Assembly (NCBI RefSeq): GCF_016907795.1
Contig: NZ_JAFBCR010000001.1
Location: 2,356,001-2,420,000 of the forward strand
Reading direction: 5' to 3'
DNA from: Kocuria palustris
GTDB lineage: Bacteria > Actinomycetota > Actinomycetes > Actinomycetales > Micrococcaceae
Length of the DNA stretch: 64,000 nucleotides
Shown here one piece after another: positions 35,661 through 46,312 of the stretch (position 1 is the first letter of the stretch; each line of letters opens with the position of its first letter). A program made the position numbers and the translations under genes. The notes under the pieces are model-generated. The model was given only the letters and a program-made list of their open reading frames with translations. It was not told the origin of the DNA and did not search any database.

Positions 35661-36389
35661 TCAGAGGTAGCGCGACGGATCGAAGGCGTCGAGCTCGATG
35701 ATGCGCAGGCGCGGCAGCGGGGCCTTGAAGGCCTCGAAGTCGTCCTCCAGGTCCACGATCTGCAGGCCCTTGTCCTCCATCTCGTGCAGCCCGGCCGAGA
35801 GCAGCTCGCGGAAGCACAGCACGGCCACGCGGCGGCCGTCGTCGAGCAGGGCCTCGATCTCGTCGTGGAAGTCGATGTCGTGGGAAGCCAGGATGACGTC
35901 GCCGTGGCCCTGATTAAGGATCGCCTTGAGCATGCGCTGGATGCCGACGTCGACGACCTTGACCTTGGGCGGGGCGGCCAGGGGGATGACCTGGTAGTCG
36001 AAGCCGCGCAGCGCGGCCACGAAGCTGAAGGGCAGGTGCCCGTTGGAGCCGTTGAGGAAGAACAGGCCATTGGTGTCCTGGCGCCACAGCTTGCGGGCGC
36101 CCTTCATGACCTTCTCCCAGCGCGGCCGCTCCTCCGGCTTGGGCTTTCGCTCGAGCAGGGACATGCCCAGGGTGGCGTCGATGTTCTCGCCGTCGACCAG
36201 CAGGTAGGTGGTGCTGGGGGCGGAGGCCGACGGCTGGACGGTCGGCTCGTCGGCCACGGCGGGCTCTGCCGGGGTGGTGGTCCCCTGGGCGGGCAGGGAG
36301 CCGGCCTCCGGGGTGTCGAGGATGGCCGGCGTGGGCGCGGAGGAGTCGGAGCGGCGCGAGCCGAACTGGGCAGTGTCATGCGGAACCAT
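35661..36389 (-). CDS. NYN domain (PIN-like) ribonuclease
   Basis: A 242-residue protein. A disordered Ser/Pro/Ala-rich N-terminus (1-65) precedes a NYN/LabA-like domain. Acidic active-site residues are in TYLLVDGENIDATLG (about 66-80), the central DTNGLFFLNG, and DVILASHDIDFHDEI (about 175-190), the pattern of metal-dependent PIN-fold RNases. Its RNA target is unknown. The ATG at 36387-36389 is 7 nt from TACCCT and also near an AGGAG. It diverges from the mycothiol isomerase family gene and sits upstream of zupT. Confidence 0.85.
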   Translation of the reverse strand: MVPHDTAQFGSRRSDSSAPTPAILDTPEAGSLPAQGTTTPAEPAVADEPTVQPSASAPSTTYLLVDGENIDATLGMSLLERKPKPEERPRWEKVMKGARKLWRQDTNGLFFLNGSNGHLPFSFVAALRGFDYQVIPLAAPPKVKVVDVGIQRMLKAILNQGHGDVILASHDIDFHDEIEALLDDGRRVAVLCFRELLSAGLHEMEDKGLQIVDLEDDFEAFKAPLPRLRIIELDAFDPSRYL

Positions 36390-36488
36390 GCTCCTGAGGG
36401 TACGGGAGGTTCCTGGCGCGCAGGGGAGCTCGGGTGCCGCCGCGGCCTCCATGTGTTGCGCCTTACACGAGGCCGATAGCCTGAGCGC

Positions 36489-37214
36489 ATGAGCGCCATC
36501 CATCCCGTCCTGAACCCCGCCCGCGTCCGCTCGGACCTCTCCCGCCTGGGGCGGGAGTCCGAGCAGTACCTGTCCACCGTCGAGTCCTTCCATGACGGCG
36601 AGTTCGACAAGCCGTCCCACTGCGAGGGCTGGAATCGCGCCATGGTCATCGCCCACGTGGCGGTCGCGGCCCGTCGCTTCAAGCGCCTGCTGGAGTGGGC
36701 GGAGACCGGTGAGGAGCAGAAGCTCTTCGAGTCCAGGCAGGAGCGCACCGAGGCCATCGAGCAGCTGGCCGCCAAGCCGCGCGAGGAGCTCAAGGCCGAG
36801 TCCCGCGCCGCGCTGGAGGCCTTCATCGCCGACGCCGAGGTCCTGACCGGTGAGCTGAAGGCCGAGGAGGTCGGCATCGGCCCCAAGCGCTTCCCGGCCA
36901 CCTCCATCCCCGCCGTGCTGATCGCGGAGGTCGTGGTCCACCACGCCGATCTGGACACCCAGTGGGAGGTCGAGGAGGCCGATCCCGACTCCCTGCTCAA
37001 CGCCGTGACCGCCGGAGTGCTGAACCTGTCCGTGAAGGACTCTCCGGGCTTGACCATCGTCACCGACGAGGGCGACGAGTGGGTCGTCGGCGACGGCTCC
37101 CTGCGCGTGGAGGGCGACCGCGAGGGCATCCTCGACTGGCTCTCGCGCGGGCGCACCGAGGGCATCTACCTGCCCGAGGGCGTCGACGAGGCCCCGCAGC
37201 TGCCGGCCTGGTGA
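36489..37214 (+). CDS. Maleylpyruvate isomerase family, mycothiol-dependent enzyme
   Basis: A 241-residue DinB-like four-helix bundle plus C-terminal SCP2-like domain, the layout of mycothiol-dependent maleylpyruvate isomerase and related mycothiol S-transferases. Metal ligands are expected in GWNRAMVIAHVAVAARR (H56), a mid-bundle acid, and VVVHHADLD near residue 155. The reaction here is not known. The start ATG is 6 nt from TAGCCT (36477-36482), so it is probably leaderless. Mycothiol production is independently supported by mshB at 55.6 kb. Confidence 0.88.
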   Translation: MSAIHPVLNPARVRSDLSRLGRESEQYLSTVESFHDGEFDKPSHCEGWNRAMVIAHVAVAARRFKRLLEWAETGEEQKLFESRQERTEAIEQLAAKPREELKAESRAALEAFIADAEVLTGELKAEEVGIGPKRFPATSIPAVLIAEVVVHHADLDTQWEVEEADPDSLLNAVTAGVLNLSVKDSPGLTIVTDEGDEWVVGDGSLRVEGDREGILDWLSRGRTEGIYLPEGVDEAPQLPAW

Positions 37215-37257
37215 GCCGACCCGGCGCAGAAGCTGCCGGAAGACCCGACTGCACGAC

Positions 37258-37293
37258 GAGGGTGCCCGCACCATGACCGGTGCGGGCGCCCTC
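37258..37293. terminator. 15-bp hairpin between converging genes
   Basis: GAGGGTGCCCGCACC (37258-37272) pairs with 37279-37293 with a single G-T wobble, around a 6-nt loop. It serves the mycothiol enzyme gene and the converging GNAT gene. Confidence 0.8.
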
Positions 37294-37331
37294 GCGCACT
37301 GCGTTCCCTGACAGCTTCCGAGTGCGTCGGC

Positions 37332-37679
37332 TCAGGAGCTGCGTCGCTGGCGCGCCTGGACCGCCTCCAGATGGCGCGGGCGGACCGCGACCGCGTGCTG
37401 CGCATAGTCGTCGTGCCTCTTCAGCCAGGCCTTGACGTACGGGCACACCGGCACGATCCGGAAGCCGCGCTCGATCGCGTCGTCCAGGGCGAAGCGCACC
37501 AGCTGGGAGGCCACGCCCTGACCCTCGAAGGTGTCGTCGACCTCGGTGTGGAAGAAGATGCGCTCGGGCTTCTCGGCCTCCGAGGCATCCACCCAGTACG
37601 TCTTGCCGGCGATGGCGTCCCCGGACAGCGCCTCGTAGCGCTGGGGGCCGTCGTCGTTGCGGAAGCTCAGCTCAGTCAT
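37332..37679 (-). CDS. Small GNAT family N-acetyltransferase (YjdJ-like)
   Basis: A 115-residue mini-GNAT of the GCN5-related acetyltransferase 2 group. The acetyl-CoA loop is TFEGQGVASQLVRFALDD (Q-x-x-G-x-A pattern shifted to EGQGVAS), preceded by the strand IFFHTEVDD. The RIVPVCPYVKAWLKRH ending is diagnostic of the YjdJ-type family. The substrate is unknown. Its start overlaps the stop of the upstream AhpD-like gene by 8 bp, so the two are co-translated. Confidence 0.88.
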   Translation of the reverse strand: MTELSFRNDDGPQRYEALSGDAIAGKTYWVDASEAEKPERIFFHTEVDDTFEGQGVASQLVRFALDDAIERGFRIVPVCPYVKAWLKRHDDYAQHAVAVRPRHLEAVQARQRRSS

Positions 37680-38172
37680 GGCGTGCCTCGGCCTTCTTCT
37701 TGCGGTCCAGTGCGCGCTCCTGGACGGGGTACTCGGACAGGATGGAGAGGCGGTTGAAGGTCCCGATGGTGATGGCCGCCCACTGCACCGCCGAGAACTG
37801 GGCGTCGGTCAGCACCTCGCGGGCGGCCTCCAGGCGCGAGCGGCGGGTGACCTGATCGGGCAGCTCGGCGGCGATCTCGGCCACGGTGAGCGCGGCGCAT
37901 TCGACGTCGTCGAACAGCTCGGTCTCCTCCCAAGCGGTCAGCACGGCCAGCTGACGATCCGTGACACCGGCCCGACGCGCCAGCTTCACGTGCATGTCCA
38001 GGCAGAACCCGCAGCCGTTGAGCTGGGAGACTCGCACGTTGATCAGCTCGGCGACGACCCTGGACAGGCCGGCCTCCGCCAGTGAATCGGCCACCTGCCG
38101 GGAGAGGCCGTTGAGGGCCTTCCAGGAGGCGGGATCGGCCTTGTCGAGGTAGAACCGCGGGTCTTCGCTCAT
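37672..38172 (-). CDS. AhpD-like carboxymuconolactone decarboxylase family protein
   Basis: A 166-residue alkylhydroperoxidase-like protein. The redox motif C54-G-F-C57 with H61 in LNGCGFCLDMHVKLARR matches the AhpD core (E-x-x-C-x-x-C-x-x-x-H). It probably reduces peroxides or acts as a thiol redox partner. It is first in a two-gene operon with the GNAT gene. The ATG (38170-38172) is 7 nt from a TATTCT -10 box, with a perfect 14-bp palindrome directly upstream. The operon is therefore likely controlled by a dimeric repressor. Confidence 0.9.
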   Translation of the reverse strand: MSEDPRFYLDKADPASWKALNGLSRQVADSLAEAGLSRVVAELINVRVSQLNGCGFCLDMHVKLARRAGVTDRQLAVLTAWEETELFDDVECAALTVAEIAAELPDQVTRRSRLEAAREVLTDAQFSAVQWAAITIGTFNRLSILSEYPVQERALDRKKKAEARHD

Positions 38173-38488
38173 GCACCCGAGAATAACGTGACATGTCACG
38201 CGCCACAAGAGCCGGCCATGTCCGGCGACACGCCGATGTCTGCCGAGAATGCCGGTCGGAATCAAAGCGTCCGATCCAGGGGCCGAAACCGCTCCAGCGC
38301 TGGACAGTCGGGCTCCGACGGGGCGATCTGGCAGACGGAGCGGGTGGTGGCGCGGGGGTATGCGTGGGAGCGTCCCTGAAATCTTCAGAAATGCTGGATG
38401 CGAGCTGTAGCCTGTCTTACATTCAGGGGTGTCTCGGATCACATCAGCGACGGCAGAGCCCCACCAGCACTCTCCACAGGAGGTCACC
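38173..38488. other. Divergent intergenic region, AhpD-like operon / peptide ABC operon
   Basis: A 316-bp gap without a credible gene. The left end holds the leaderless promoter and palindrome of the AhpD-like gene. Near 38384-38413 lies a plausible promoter for the ABC operon (TTCAGA, 18 nt, TAGCCT), giving a leader of about 70 nt. The middle (38205-38380) shows nothing recognisable. Confidence 0.5.
38187..38200. promoter_or_regulatory. Perfect 14-bp palindrome, candidate operator
   Basis: CGTGACATGTCACG lies one base upstream of the TATTCT -10 box (38180-38185, minus strand) of the AhpD-like gene. A symmetric site overlapping the promoter is a typical repressor position. No regulator gene is adjacent. 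Confidence 0.6.
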
Positions 38489-40120
38489 ATGAACCCTTCC
38501 TTCTCCCGCCGCGGACTGCTGGGCGCCTTCGCCCTCACCTCGGCCTCTGCCCTCGTCCTCACCGCCTGCGGCGGAGGCGGCGGCGAGGACAGCGACGGCC
38601 CCATCACGGCCTTCGGCACCGAGCCCGAGAACCCGCTGGTCCCCACCAACACCACCGAGCAGGGCGGTGGCCGCGTGGTCACCCTGATTTTCGTGGGCCT
38701 GATCAGCTACGACGACAATTCCGAGGCTGTCAACGAGCTGGCCGAGTCCATCGAGGCCAACGACGACAACACCGTGTGGACCATCAAGATCAAGTCCGGC
38801 AAGAAGTTCACCAACGGCGAGGACATCACCGCCCAGAGCTTCGTGGACTCCTGGAACTACGGCGCTGCCGCCAAGAACGCCCAGCAGGGCTCCTACTTCT
38901 TCGAGACCATCAAGGGCTACGACAAGGTCTCCGCCGAGGGCTCGGAGGAGGACGAGATGGAGGGCCTGGTGGCGGTGGACGACACCACCCTGGAGGTCAC
39001 CCTCTCGGGCCCCGACTCCACGTTCGGCAACCGTCTGGGCTACTCCTCCTACGCCCCCATGCCGCCTTCGGCCTTCGACGACATGGAGGCCTTCGGCGAG
39101 AACCCCGTGGGCTGGGGCCCCTACAAGATGGACGGCGAGGGCGCCTGGGTCCACGACCAGGAGATGCGGCTGGTCAAGAACGAGGACTACGACGGCTCCA
39201 CGCCGGCGGCCAACGACGCCGTGACCTTCAAGATCTACCAGACCGCCGAGGCCGGCTACACCGACCTCGTGGGCGGCAACCTCGATCTGCTCGACGTCAT
39301 CCCGCCGTCGAACATCGAGGTCTCCGAGGACGACCTCTCCGGGCGCCTGACCAATCGCGAGTACGCGGGCAACTACACGTTCGGCATCCCGTACTACCTC
39401 GAGGGCTGGTCCGGAGAGGCCGGCAAGCTGCGCCGCCAGGCCATCTCCAAGGCGATCGACCGCGAGGAGCTCATCGAGGTGATCTTCAAGGGCGAGAACA
39501 CTCCCGCGGTGGACTTCACCTCGCCGGTCGTGGCCGGCTACGACGCCGACGCCCTGAAGAACACGGCCAACGCCGAGTTCGACGCCGACGAGGCCAAGAA
39601 GCTGTGGGACCAGGCCGAGGGCATCGAGCCCTACAACGGCAACACGTTCGAGATCGCCTACAACGCAGATGGCGGCCACAAGGAGTGGGTCGACGCTGTC
39701 TGCAACATGATCAAGAACAACCTCGACATCGAGGCTGCGGGCAAGTCGTACCCGACCTTCAAGGAGCTGCGCACCGAGGCCAACGACGGCAAGCTCACCT
39801 CGGCCTTCCGCTCGGGCTGGATGGCGGACTACCCGTCGCTGTACAACTTCCTCTCCGCGCAGTACGCCACGGACGGCTCGTCGAACGACGCCCACTACGA
39901 GAACAAGGCGTTCGACGACAAGCTCAAGGAGGGCCTGGCCGCCAGCTCGGACGACGAGGCGAACAAGGCCTTCCTGGAGGCCGACGACATGCTGCTCGAG
40001 GATCTGCCCGCGATCCCGCTGTACTACCCGAACCGCACCAGCGGCTACAGCGAGGCCGTGGACAACGTGTCGCTGACCTGGAACGGCGAGATCGACTACA
40101 CCAAGGTCACCCGGGCCTGA
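38489..40120 (+). CDS. Peptide ABC transporter substrate-binding lipoprotein
   Basis: A 543-residue extracytoplasmic solute-binding protein (SBP_bac_5, DppA/OppA type). The signal has a twin-arginine-like motif (SRRGLLG) and a lipobox LTAC with C27, so it may be a Tat-exported lipoprotein. The mature domain shows family landmarks: WTIKIKSGKKFTNGEDITAQSFVDSWNYGA, GWGPYKMDGEGAW, LVKNEDYDG, and YPSLYNFLSAQYA near the C-terminus. AGGAGGT lies 5 nt before ATG 38489. It is the first gene of a four-gene importer operon. A strong hairpin separates it from the permeases. Confidence 0.94.
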   Translation: MNPSFSRRGLLGAFALTSASALVLTACGGGGGEDSDGPITAFGTEPENPLVPTNTTEQGGGRVVTLIFVGLISYDDNSEAVNELAESIEANDDNTVWTIKIKSGKKFTNGEDITAQSFVDSWNYGAAAKNAQQGSYFFETIKGYDKVSAEGSEEDEMEGLVAVDDTTLEVTLSGPDSTFGNRLGYSSYAPMPPSAFDDMEAFGENPVGWGPYKMDGEGAWVHDQEMRLVKNEDYDGSTPAANDAVTFKIYQTAEAGYTDLVGGNLDLLDVIPPSNIEVSEDDLSGRLTNREYAGNYTFGIPYYLEGWSGEAGKLRRQAISKAIDREELIEVIFKGENTPAVDFTSPVVAGYDADALKNTANAEFDADEAKKLWDQAEGIEPYNGNTFEIAYNADGGHKEWVDAVCNMIKNNLDIEAAGKSYPTFKELRTEANDGKLTSAFRSGWMADYPSLYNFLSAQYATDGSSNDAHYENKAFDDKLKEGLAASSDDEANKAFLEADDMLLEDLPAIPLYYPNRTSGYSEAVDNVSLTWNGEIDYTKVTRA

Positions 40121-40126
40121 TGCCTC

Positions 40127-40173
40127 GCGACCGGGCCGGAGCCGCTGAGCAGCTCCGGCCCGGTCGCGCTTTT
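40127..40173 (+). terminator. Intercistronic hairpin with T-tract after the binding-protein gene
   Basis: GCGACCGGGCCGGAGC (40127-40142) pairs exactly with 40152-40167 and is followed by GCTTTT. Placed inside an operon, it probably causes partial termination or 3'-end protection, so that the binding protein is made in excess over the permeases. Confidence 0.75.
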
Positions 40174-40266
40174 CCCGCAGCCGCATCGTTCCAGGAGCCT
40201 CTCGCATCATGACTCACCACGCGCCGGCCCTCCGGCATCTCCGTACGACGGGAGGTGCCCGCTGAC

Positions 40267-41193
40267 ATGGCCTGGTACCTCGTCCGCCGCCTCCTCCAGA
40301 TGATCCCGGTCTTCCTGGGAGCCATCTTCCTCGTCTACTTCCTGATGTTCGCCACCTCCGGCGATCCCACCGCCGCCCTGTGCGGCGAGAAGGGGTGCAC
40401 CCCGGGCACCAAGGCCGCGCTCGAGGCCCAGTACAACCTCGACAAGCCCTTCCTGATCCAGTTCCTGCTCTACCTCAAGGGCGTCGTGACCCTGGACCTG
40501 GGCGACAACTTCTCCGGACGCCCGATCATGTCGGTCATCGCCGACACGTTCCCCACCACGATCAAGCTGGCTGCGCTCGCCGTGATCTTCGAGGCGGTCT
40601 TCGGCATCCTCTTCGGCGTGATCGCCGGCCTGCGCAAGGGCACCTGGATCGATTCGACCCTGCTCGTCGTCTCCCTGCTGGTGATCGCGGTGCCGGTGTT
40701 CGTGCTCGCCTTCGTGGCCCAGTACGTGATCGGCATCCACTTCGGGCTGGCCAGACCCACGGTCTCGGGAGGCGCACCGCTCAACGAGCTGATACTTCCA
40801 GCGCTGGTGCTGGGAGCGCTGTCCTTCGCCTACGTGCTGCGGCTGACCCGCAACTCGATCGCCGAGAACCGCGAGTCCGACCACGTCCGCACCGCCACGG
40901 CCAAGGGCCTGCCGCGCCGCCGGGTCATCACTGTGCACGTGCTGCGCAACTCCCTGATCCCGGTCGTGACCTTCCTGGGCGCCGATCTGGGCGCGCTGAT
41001 GGGAGGGGCGATCGTCACCGAGTCAATCTTCAACGTCAACGGCATCGGCAATCAGCTCTACAAGGCGATCAACCTGGGCGACGGCGCCATGGTGGTCTCC
41101 ATCGTGACGCTCGTGGTGGTCATCTTCCTGATCACCAACCTGGTCGTCGATCTGCTCTACGCCGTGCTCGACCCGAGGATCCGATATGCCTGA
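40267..41193 (+). CDS. Peptide ABC transporter permease, DppB-like
   Basis: A 308-residue membrane permease with 6 helices. It begins with the typical MAWYLVRRLLQMIPVFLGAIFLVYFL and carries the EAA loop (RTATAKGLPRRRVITVHVLRNSLIPVV) that docks the ATPase. A GTG at 40255 would overlap the GGGAGG site, so ATG 40267 is preferred. The downstream permease start overlaps its stop by 8 bp. Confidence 0.93.
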   Translation: MAWYLVRRLLQMIPVFLGAIFLVYFLMFATSGDPTAALCGEKGCTPGTKAALEAQYNLDKPFLIQFLLYLKGVVTLDLGDNFSGRPIMSVIADTFPTTIKLAALAVIFEAVFGILFGVIAGLRKGTWIDSTLLVVSLLVIAVPVFVLAFVAQYVIGIHFGLARPTVSGGAPLNELILPALVLGALSFAYVLRLTRNSIAENRESDHVRTATAKGLPRRRVITVHVLRNSLIPVVTFLGADLGALMGGAIVTESIFNVNGIGNQLYKAINLGDGAMVVSIVTLVVVIFLITNLVVDLLYAVLDPRIRYA

Positions 41194-42219
41194 GCAGAAC
41201 CAGAACCAGAACCCGGATTCCCCGCAGGGCTCGGTGCACGAGACCCTGGACCCGTCGCCTCGCGTGATGGGCTCGCACGAGGTCTACCTGCCGGATCACT
41301 TCGTGGCACCGGTGGTGGAGGATCAGGGCCGCGCCGGCATCGAGAACCAGCTCGAGGGCAAGCCCTCGAGCCTGTGGCGCGACGCCTGGTCGACCCTGCG
41401 CCGCAACCCGGTCTTCCTCGTCTCCGCCGTGCTGATGCTCTTCGTGCTGTTCGTGGCCGCGTTCCCCGGGGTGTTCACCTCGGCTGCACCCAACGCCGGG
41501 TGCGAGCTGTCGAACTCCAACGGCGGCCCCGCCCCCGGACATCCGCTGGGCTACACCAACCAGGGCTGCGACATCCTGGCCCGCGTGGTCCACGGAACGG
41601 GCCCCTCGATCATGGTGGGCTTCGGCGCCACCCTCGGCGTCGTGCTCATCGGCGGGCTGCTGGGCGCGCTGGCCGGCTACTTCGGCGGCTGGATCGACGC
41701 GATCATCTCCCGCTTCATGGACATCATCTTCGCGCTGCCGCTGATCCTGGGCGCGATCGTGTTCATGCAGGTCCCGCTCATGCGGGAGAACCGCGGCGTG
41801 ACCACGCTGGCGATCACCCTGGTGATCTTCGGGTGGCCGTCGATCGCGCGCATCACTCGAAGCTCCGTGATCTCGGTGCGCAATGCGGACTTCGTGACCG
41901 CGGCGCGCTCGCTGGGCATGAGCCGGCTCGGCATCCTGTTCAAGCACGTGATCCCCAACGCCGCCGGGCCCGTCATCGTGATCGCCACGATCTCGCTGGG
42001 CACGTTCATCGTGGCCGAGTCCACGCTGTCGTTCCTGGGCATCGGGCTGCCCGCGGAGGCGATCTCCTGGGGCAATGACATCTCGGCGGCGCGGCCTCAG
42101 CTGCGCACCAACCCCGAGACGCTGTTCTGGCCCTCGCTCATGCTCTCCATCACCGTGCTGAGCTTCATCATGATGGGCGACTCGCTGCGCGACGCCCTCG
42201 ACCCCAAGGGGAGGACCAA

Positions 42220-42223
<4 letters not shown>
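41186..42223 (+). CDS. Peptide ABC transporter permease, DppC-like
   Basis: A 345-residue membrane permease. A hydrophilic N-terminus of about 65 residues is followed by the N-terminal helix (NPVFLVSAVLMLFVLFVAAF), a periplasmic segment with ligand HPLGYTNQGCDILARVVHGTGPSIMVG, and five further helices. The EAA loop is VTAARSLGMSRLGILFKHVIPNAAGPVI. It overlaps the upstream permease by 8 bp and the ATPase by 4 bp (ATPase start GTGA), so the operon is tightly coupled. Confidence 0.93.
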
Positions 42224-44001
<1,778 letters not shown>

Positions 44002-44016
44002 GCGCGGTCCCGCACC

Positions 44017-44057
44017 GGGCCCCGTCGTCGTCTCCTTCCGGGACGGCGACGGGGCCC
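44017..44057. terminator. Terminator hairpin after the peptide importer operon
   Basis: GGGCCCCGTCG (44017-44027) pairs with CGACGGGGCCC (44047-44057). It serves the importer operon and the converging response regulator gene. Confidence 0.75.
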
Positions 44058-44071
44058 TTCCGCGTTCCTGC

Positions 44072-44743
44072 TCAGCCCACCAGCCCGAGCTCGTGGGCCA
44101 GCACCACGGCTTGCACGCGGTCGCGAGCTCCTGTCTTGGCGAGCACGCGGGAGACATGTGTCTTCACGGTCGGCTCGGAGAGCACCAGCGCCTCCATGAT
44201 CTCGTGGTTCGACAGCCCGCGGCCCACAAGCCCGAAGACCTCCTGCTCGCGGGGCGTCAGGGCCTGGAGGCGGGGGTCATCGGCCACGGTGCGCTGCGGC
44301 GGGTCGATGAACCGGCGCATCAGGCGCTGTGTGGTCGACGGCGCGATCACGGCGTCGCCGCGGGCGCAGGTGCGCAGGGCGCCGAGCAGCTCCTCCGGCT
44401 CGGCGTCCTTGAGCAGGAAGCCCGAAGCCCCGGCTCGGATGCCCTCGAGCGCGTACTCGTCCAGATCGAAAGTGGTCAGCAGGACCACCGTGACCTGCGG
44501 ATGCTCGGCCAGGATGCGACGGGTGGCCTCCAGGCCGTCCATGCCTGGCATGCGGATGTCCATGAGCAGGACGTCGGGCGCCTCACCGGTCGCGGCCAGG
44601 CGCGCGACGAGGTCCACGGCCGCCTGGCCGTCCCCGGCCTCGCCGCCCACGACGAGGTCGGGCTGCGAGCCGATCAGCATGGCCATGCCGCTGCGGATCA
44701 GGGGCTGGTCGTCGATCAGCAGGATGCGCAGGGGATCGGTCAT
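44072..44743 (-). CDS. NarL/LuxR family response regulator
   Basis: A 223-residue two-component DNA-binding regulator. The receiver domain (5-125) has the acidic pair D11-D12, phospho-acceptor D62 (LLMDIRMPGMDG) and K112-type lysine in FLLKDAEP. The LuxR helix-turn-helix at about 155-215 reads LTPREQEVFGLVGRGLSNHEI, with SEPTVKTHVSRVLAKTGARDRVQA. Its start overlaps the stop of the histidine kinase gene by 4 bp. The likely target is the ABC exporter operon upstream on the same strand (inference from position). Confidence 0.94.
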   Translation of the reverse strand: MTDPLRILLIDDQPLIRSGMAMLIGSQPDLVVGGEAGDGQAAVDLVARLAATGEAPDVLLMDIRMPGMDGLEATRRILAEHPQVTVVLLTTFDLDEYALEGIRAGASGFLLKDAEPEELLGALRTCARGDAVIAPSTTQRLMRRFIDPPQRTVADDPRLQALTPREQEVFGLVGRGLSNHEIMEALVLSEPTVKTHVSRVLAKTGARDRVQAVVLAHELGLVG

Positions 44744-46158
44744 CGGGTGCCCTCCTCGGTGGTCGTGGGGGTGCCGTGCTGCGGGTCGGTGGCCTGCGGA
44801 TCACGTGGAAGATGCGGACCCTTCTCGGCCGGCTGATCCCGTGCGGTCGGCTGGTCTCGTTCGTCCTGCTGGTCGGATGCCTCGGACGAGGCGGCTGGCA
44901 CGTTCCGGGCCTCGGCGGGCAGGCGACCGGCGAGCAGCCATCGTCCGGGCGATGCGGGGTCGGGGCCGGCCTGGATGGTCCCGCCGTAGAGACCGAAGCG
45001 CTCGCGCAGGCCGCGCAGGCCCTGTCCGCCGCCGTCGTGCCCCGGGCGGGGAGGCTCGGGGGACTCCGCGCCCAGGCCGTCGCTGGTGACGCGGACGGTC
45101 AGCTCCGCGCCGTCGTGGCGGAGCTCGACCCTGACCCGGGAGGCATCCGGGGCGTGCTTGAGCGTGTTGGTCAGGCCCTCCTGCACGAGGCGGTAGGACG
45201 CCAAGGAGGGTCCTGAGGCCAGCTCCGGCAGCGGCTCCGGGGAGGTCTCCACATCGATCTGCAGACCGGCGCTGCGCACCGAGTCCACGAGCGCCGGGAG
45301 GTCCTGCACGGTGGGGACCGGAGCGCGCTCGGCCTCCTCGCCTTCGGTGCGCAGCACGCCCAGCAGGCTGCGCATCTCGCTGAGCGACCCGCGAGCGGTC
45401 GTGGCGATCGTGGCCAGGACGTCGGCGGCCACTGAGGGATCGCTGCGCACGGCGTACCGGGCGCCGTCGGCCTGGGCGATCACGACGGACAGCGAGTGGG
45501 CCACCACATCGTGCATCTCCCGGGCGATGCGGGTGCGCTCGTCCTGTGCGGCCAGGCGCACCTCCTGATCGCGCTCGACCTCCAGGCGGTGCGCCCTCTC
45601 GGCGAGGACGTCGGCGCGGTGCGCCTCGGCCTCCCGACGCTGCAGGGTCACACGATGCAGATCGCCGGCCAGGTACGCGGCGACGATGATCAGCATCATC
45701 ATGATCCCCTGGGTGGCGGCGCCGATGGCCCACTCGGTGGTCGTGACCTCGGCGATGCCGAAGGACAGGGGACCGCCCAGGCGCCATCCGGGCCAGCTGG
45801 CGCTGACGATCGCAGCCACCAGCAGGGCCAGCGCCAGCACCGACACACGGGTGCGACGGCGGCAGCGCGAGGCCACGGTGTAGAGCAGCCAGGGCACGCC
45901 GAGCAGGCCGATGCCCAGGGGGAAGACCCCCAGCACCACCGTGGCGATCACGGACAGGAGGGCGAACAGCGCGGCGGATAGGGCGGGGCGCAGGGGCCGC
46001 AGGACCAGCACGGCGATGAGCGCCAGCGAGCAGGCCATCTGCGCCGGCGAGCTCACGGTCACGAGCGTGGTGAAGGCAGCCAGCGCCAGCAGGAACAGGG
46101 CATTGGCCCAGACGGAGTGGGTGCGCAGCCAGTCGGCCACGCGGTGATGCAGCTGCAT
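44740..46158 (-). CDS. Sensor histidine kinase (HisKA_3 / NarX-type)
   Basis: A 472-residue membrane kinase. Five to six membrane helices (about 18-170) and no large extracellular domain suggest an intramembrane-sensing-like input. The dimerisation/phosphoacceptor segment is ERTRIAREMHDVVAHSLSVVIAQADGARYA with H216. The ATPase domain near 300-430 has the C-terminal motif HDGGGQGLRGLRERFGLYGG. The tail (about 435-472) is disordered and Asp/Gln-rich. The start ATG (46156-46158) is preferred because the helices begin just after it. It is co-translated with the response regulator. Confidence 0.93.
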   Translation of the reverse strand: MQLHHRVADWLRTHSVWANALFLLALAAFTTLVTVSSPAQMACSLALIAVLVLRPLRPALSAALFALLSVIATVVLGVFPLGIGLLGVPWLLYTVASRCRRRTRVSVLALALLVAAIVSASWPGWRLGGPLSFGIAEVTTTEWAIGAATQGIMMMLIIVAAYLAGDLHRVTLQRREAEAHRADVLAERAHRLEVERDQEVRLAAQDERTRIAREMHDVVAHSLSVVIAQADGARYAVRSDPSVAADVLATIATTARGSLSEMRSLLGVLRTEGEEAERAPVPTVQDLPALVDSVRSAGLQIDVETSPEPLPELASGPSLASYRLVQEGLTNTLKHAPDASRVRVELRHDGAELTVRVTSDGLGAESPEPPRPGHDGGGQGLRGLRERFGLYGGTIQAGPDPASPGRWLLAGRLPAEARNVPAASSEASDQQDERDQPTARDQPAEKGPHLPRDPQATDPQHGTPTTTEEGTR

Positions 46159-46265
46159 GGGACCTCGGGGGTATCGAGCGGATGGGCATCGCGTCGGCAC
46201 TGGGGCGACGGGCCTCGAGGCGGCCGCGTCGACAGGACAGCGGAGAGCGCTCAGGGCAACGGCCA

Positions 46266-46297
46266 CGGCCGGGACCCGACGGATCGGGCCCCGGCCG
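46266..46297 (-). terminator. Terminator of the ABC exporter operon
   Basis: The arms 46266-46279 and 46284-46297 pair over 14 bp with one mismatch around a CGGA loop. The hairpin lies about 15 bp past the FtsX-like permease stop, so the kinase gene downstream needs its own promoter. Confidence 0.65.
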
Positions 46298-46312
46298 CGG
46301 ACGCGGACCGGA

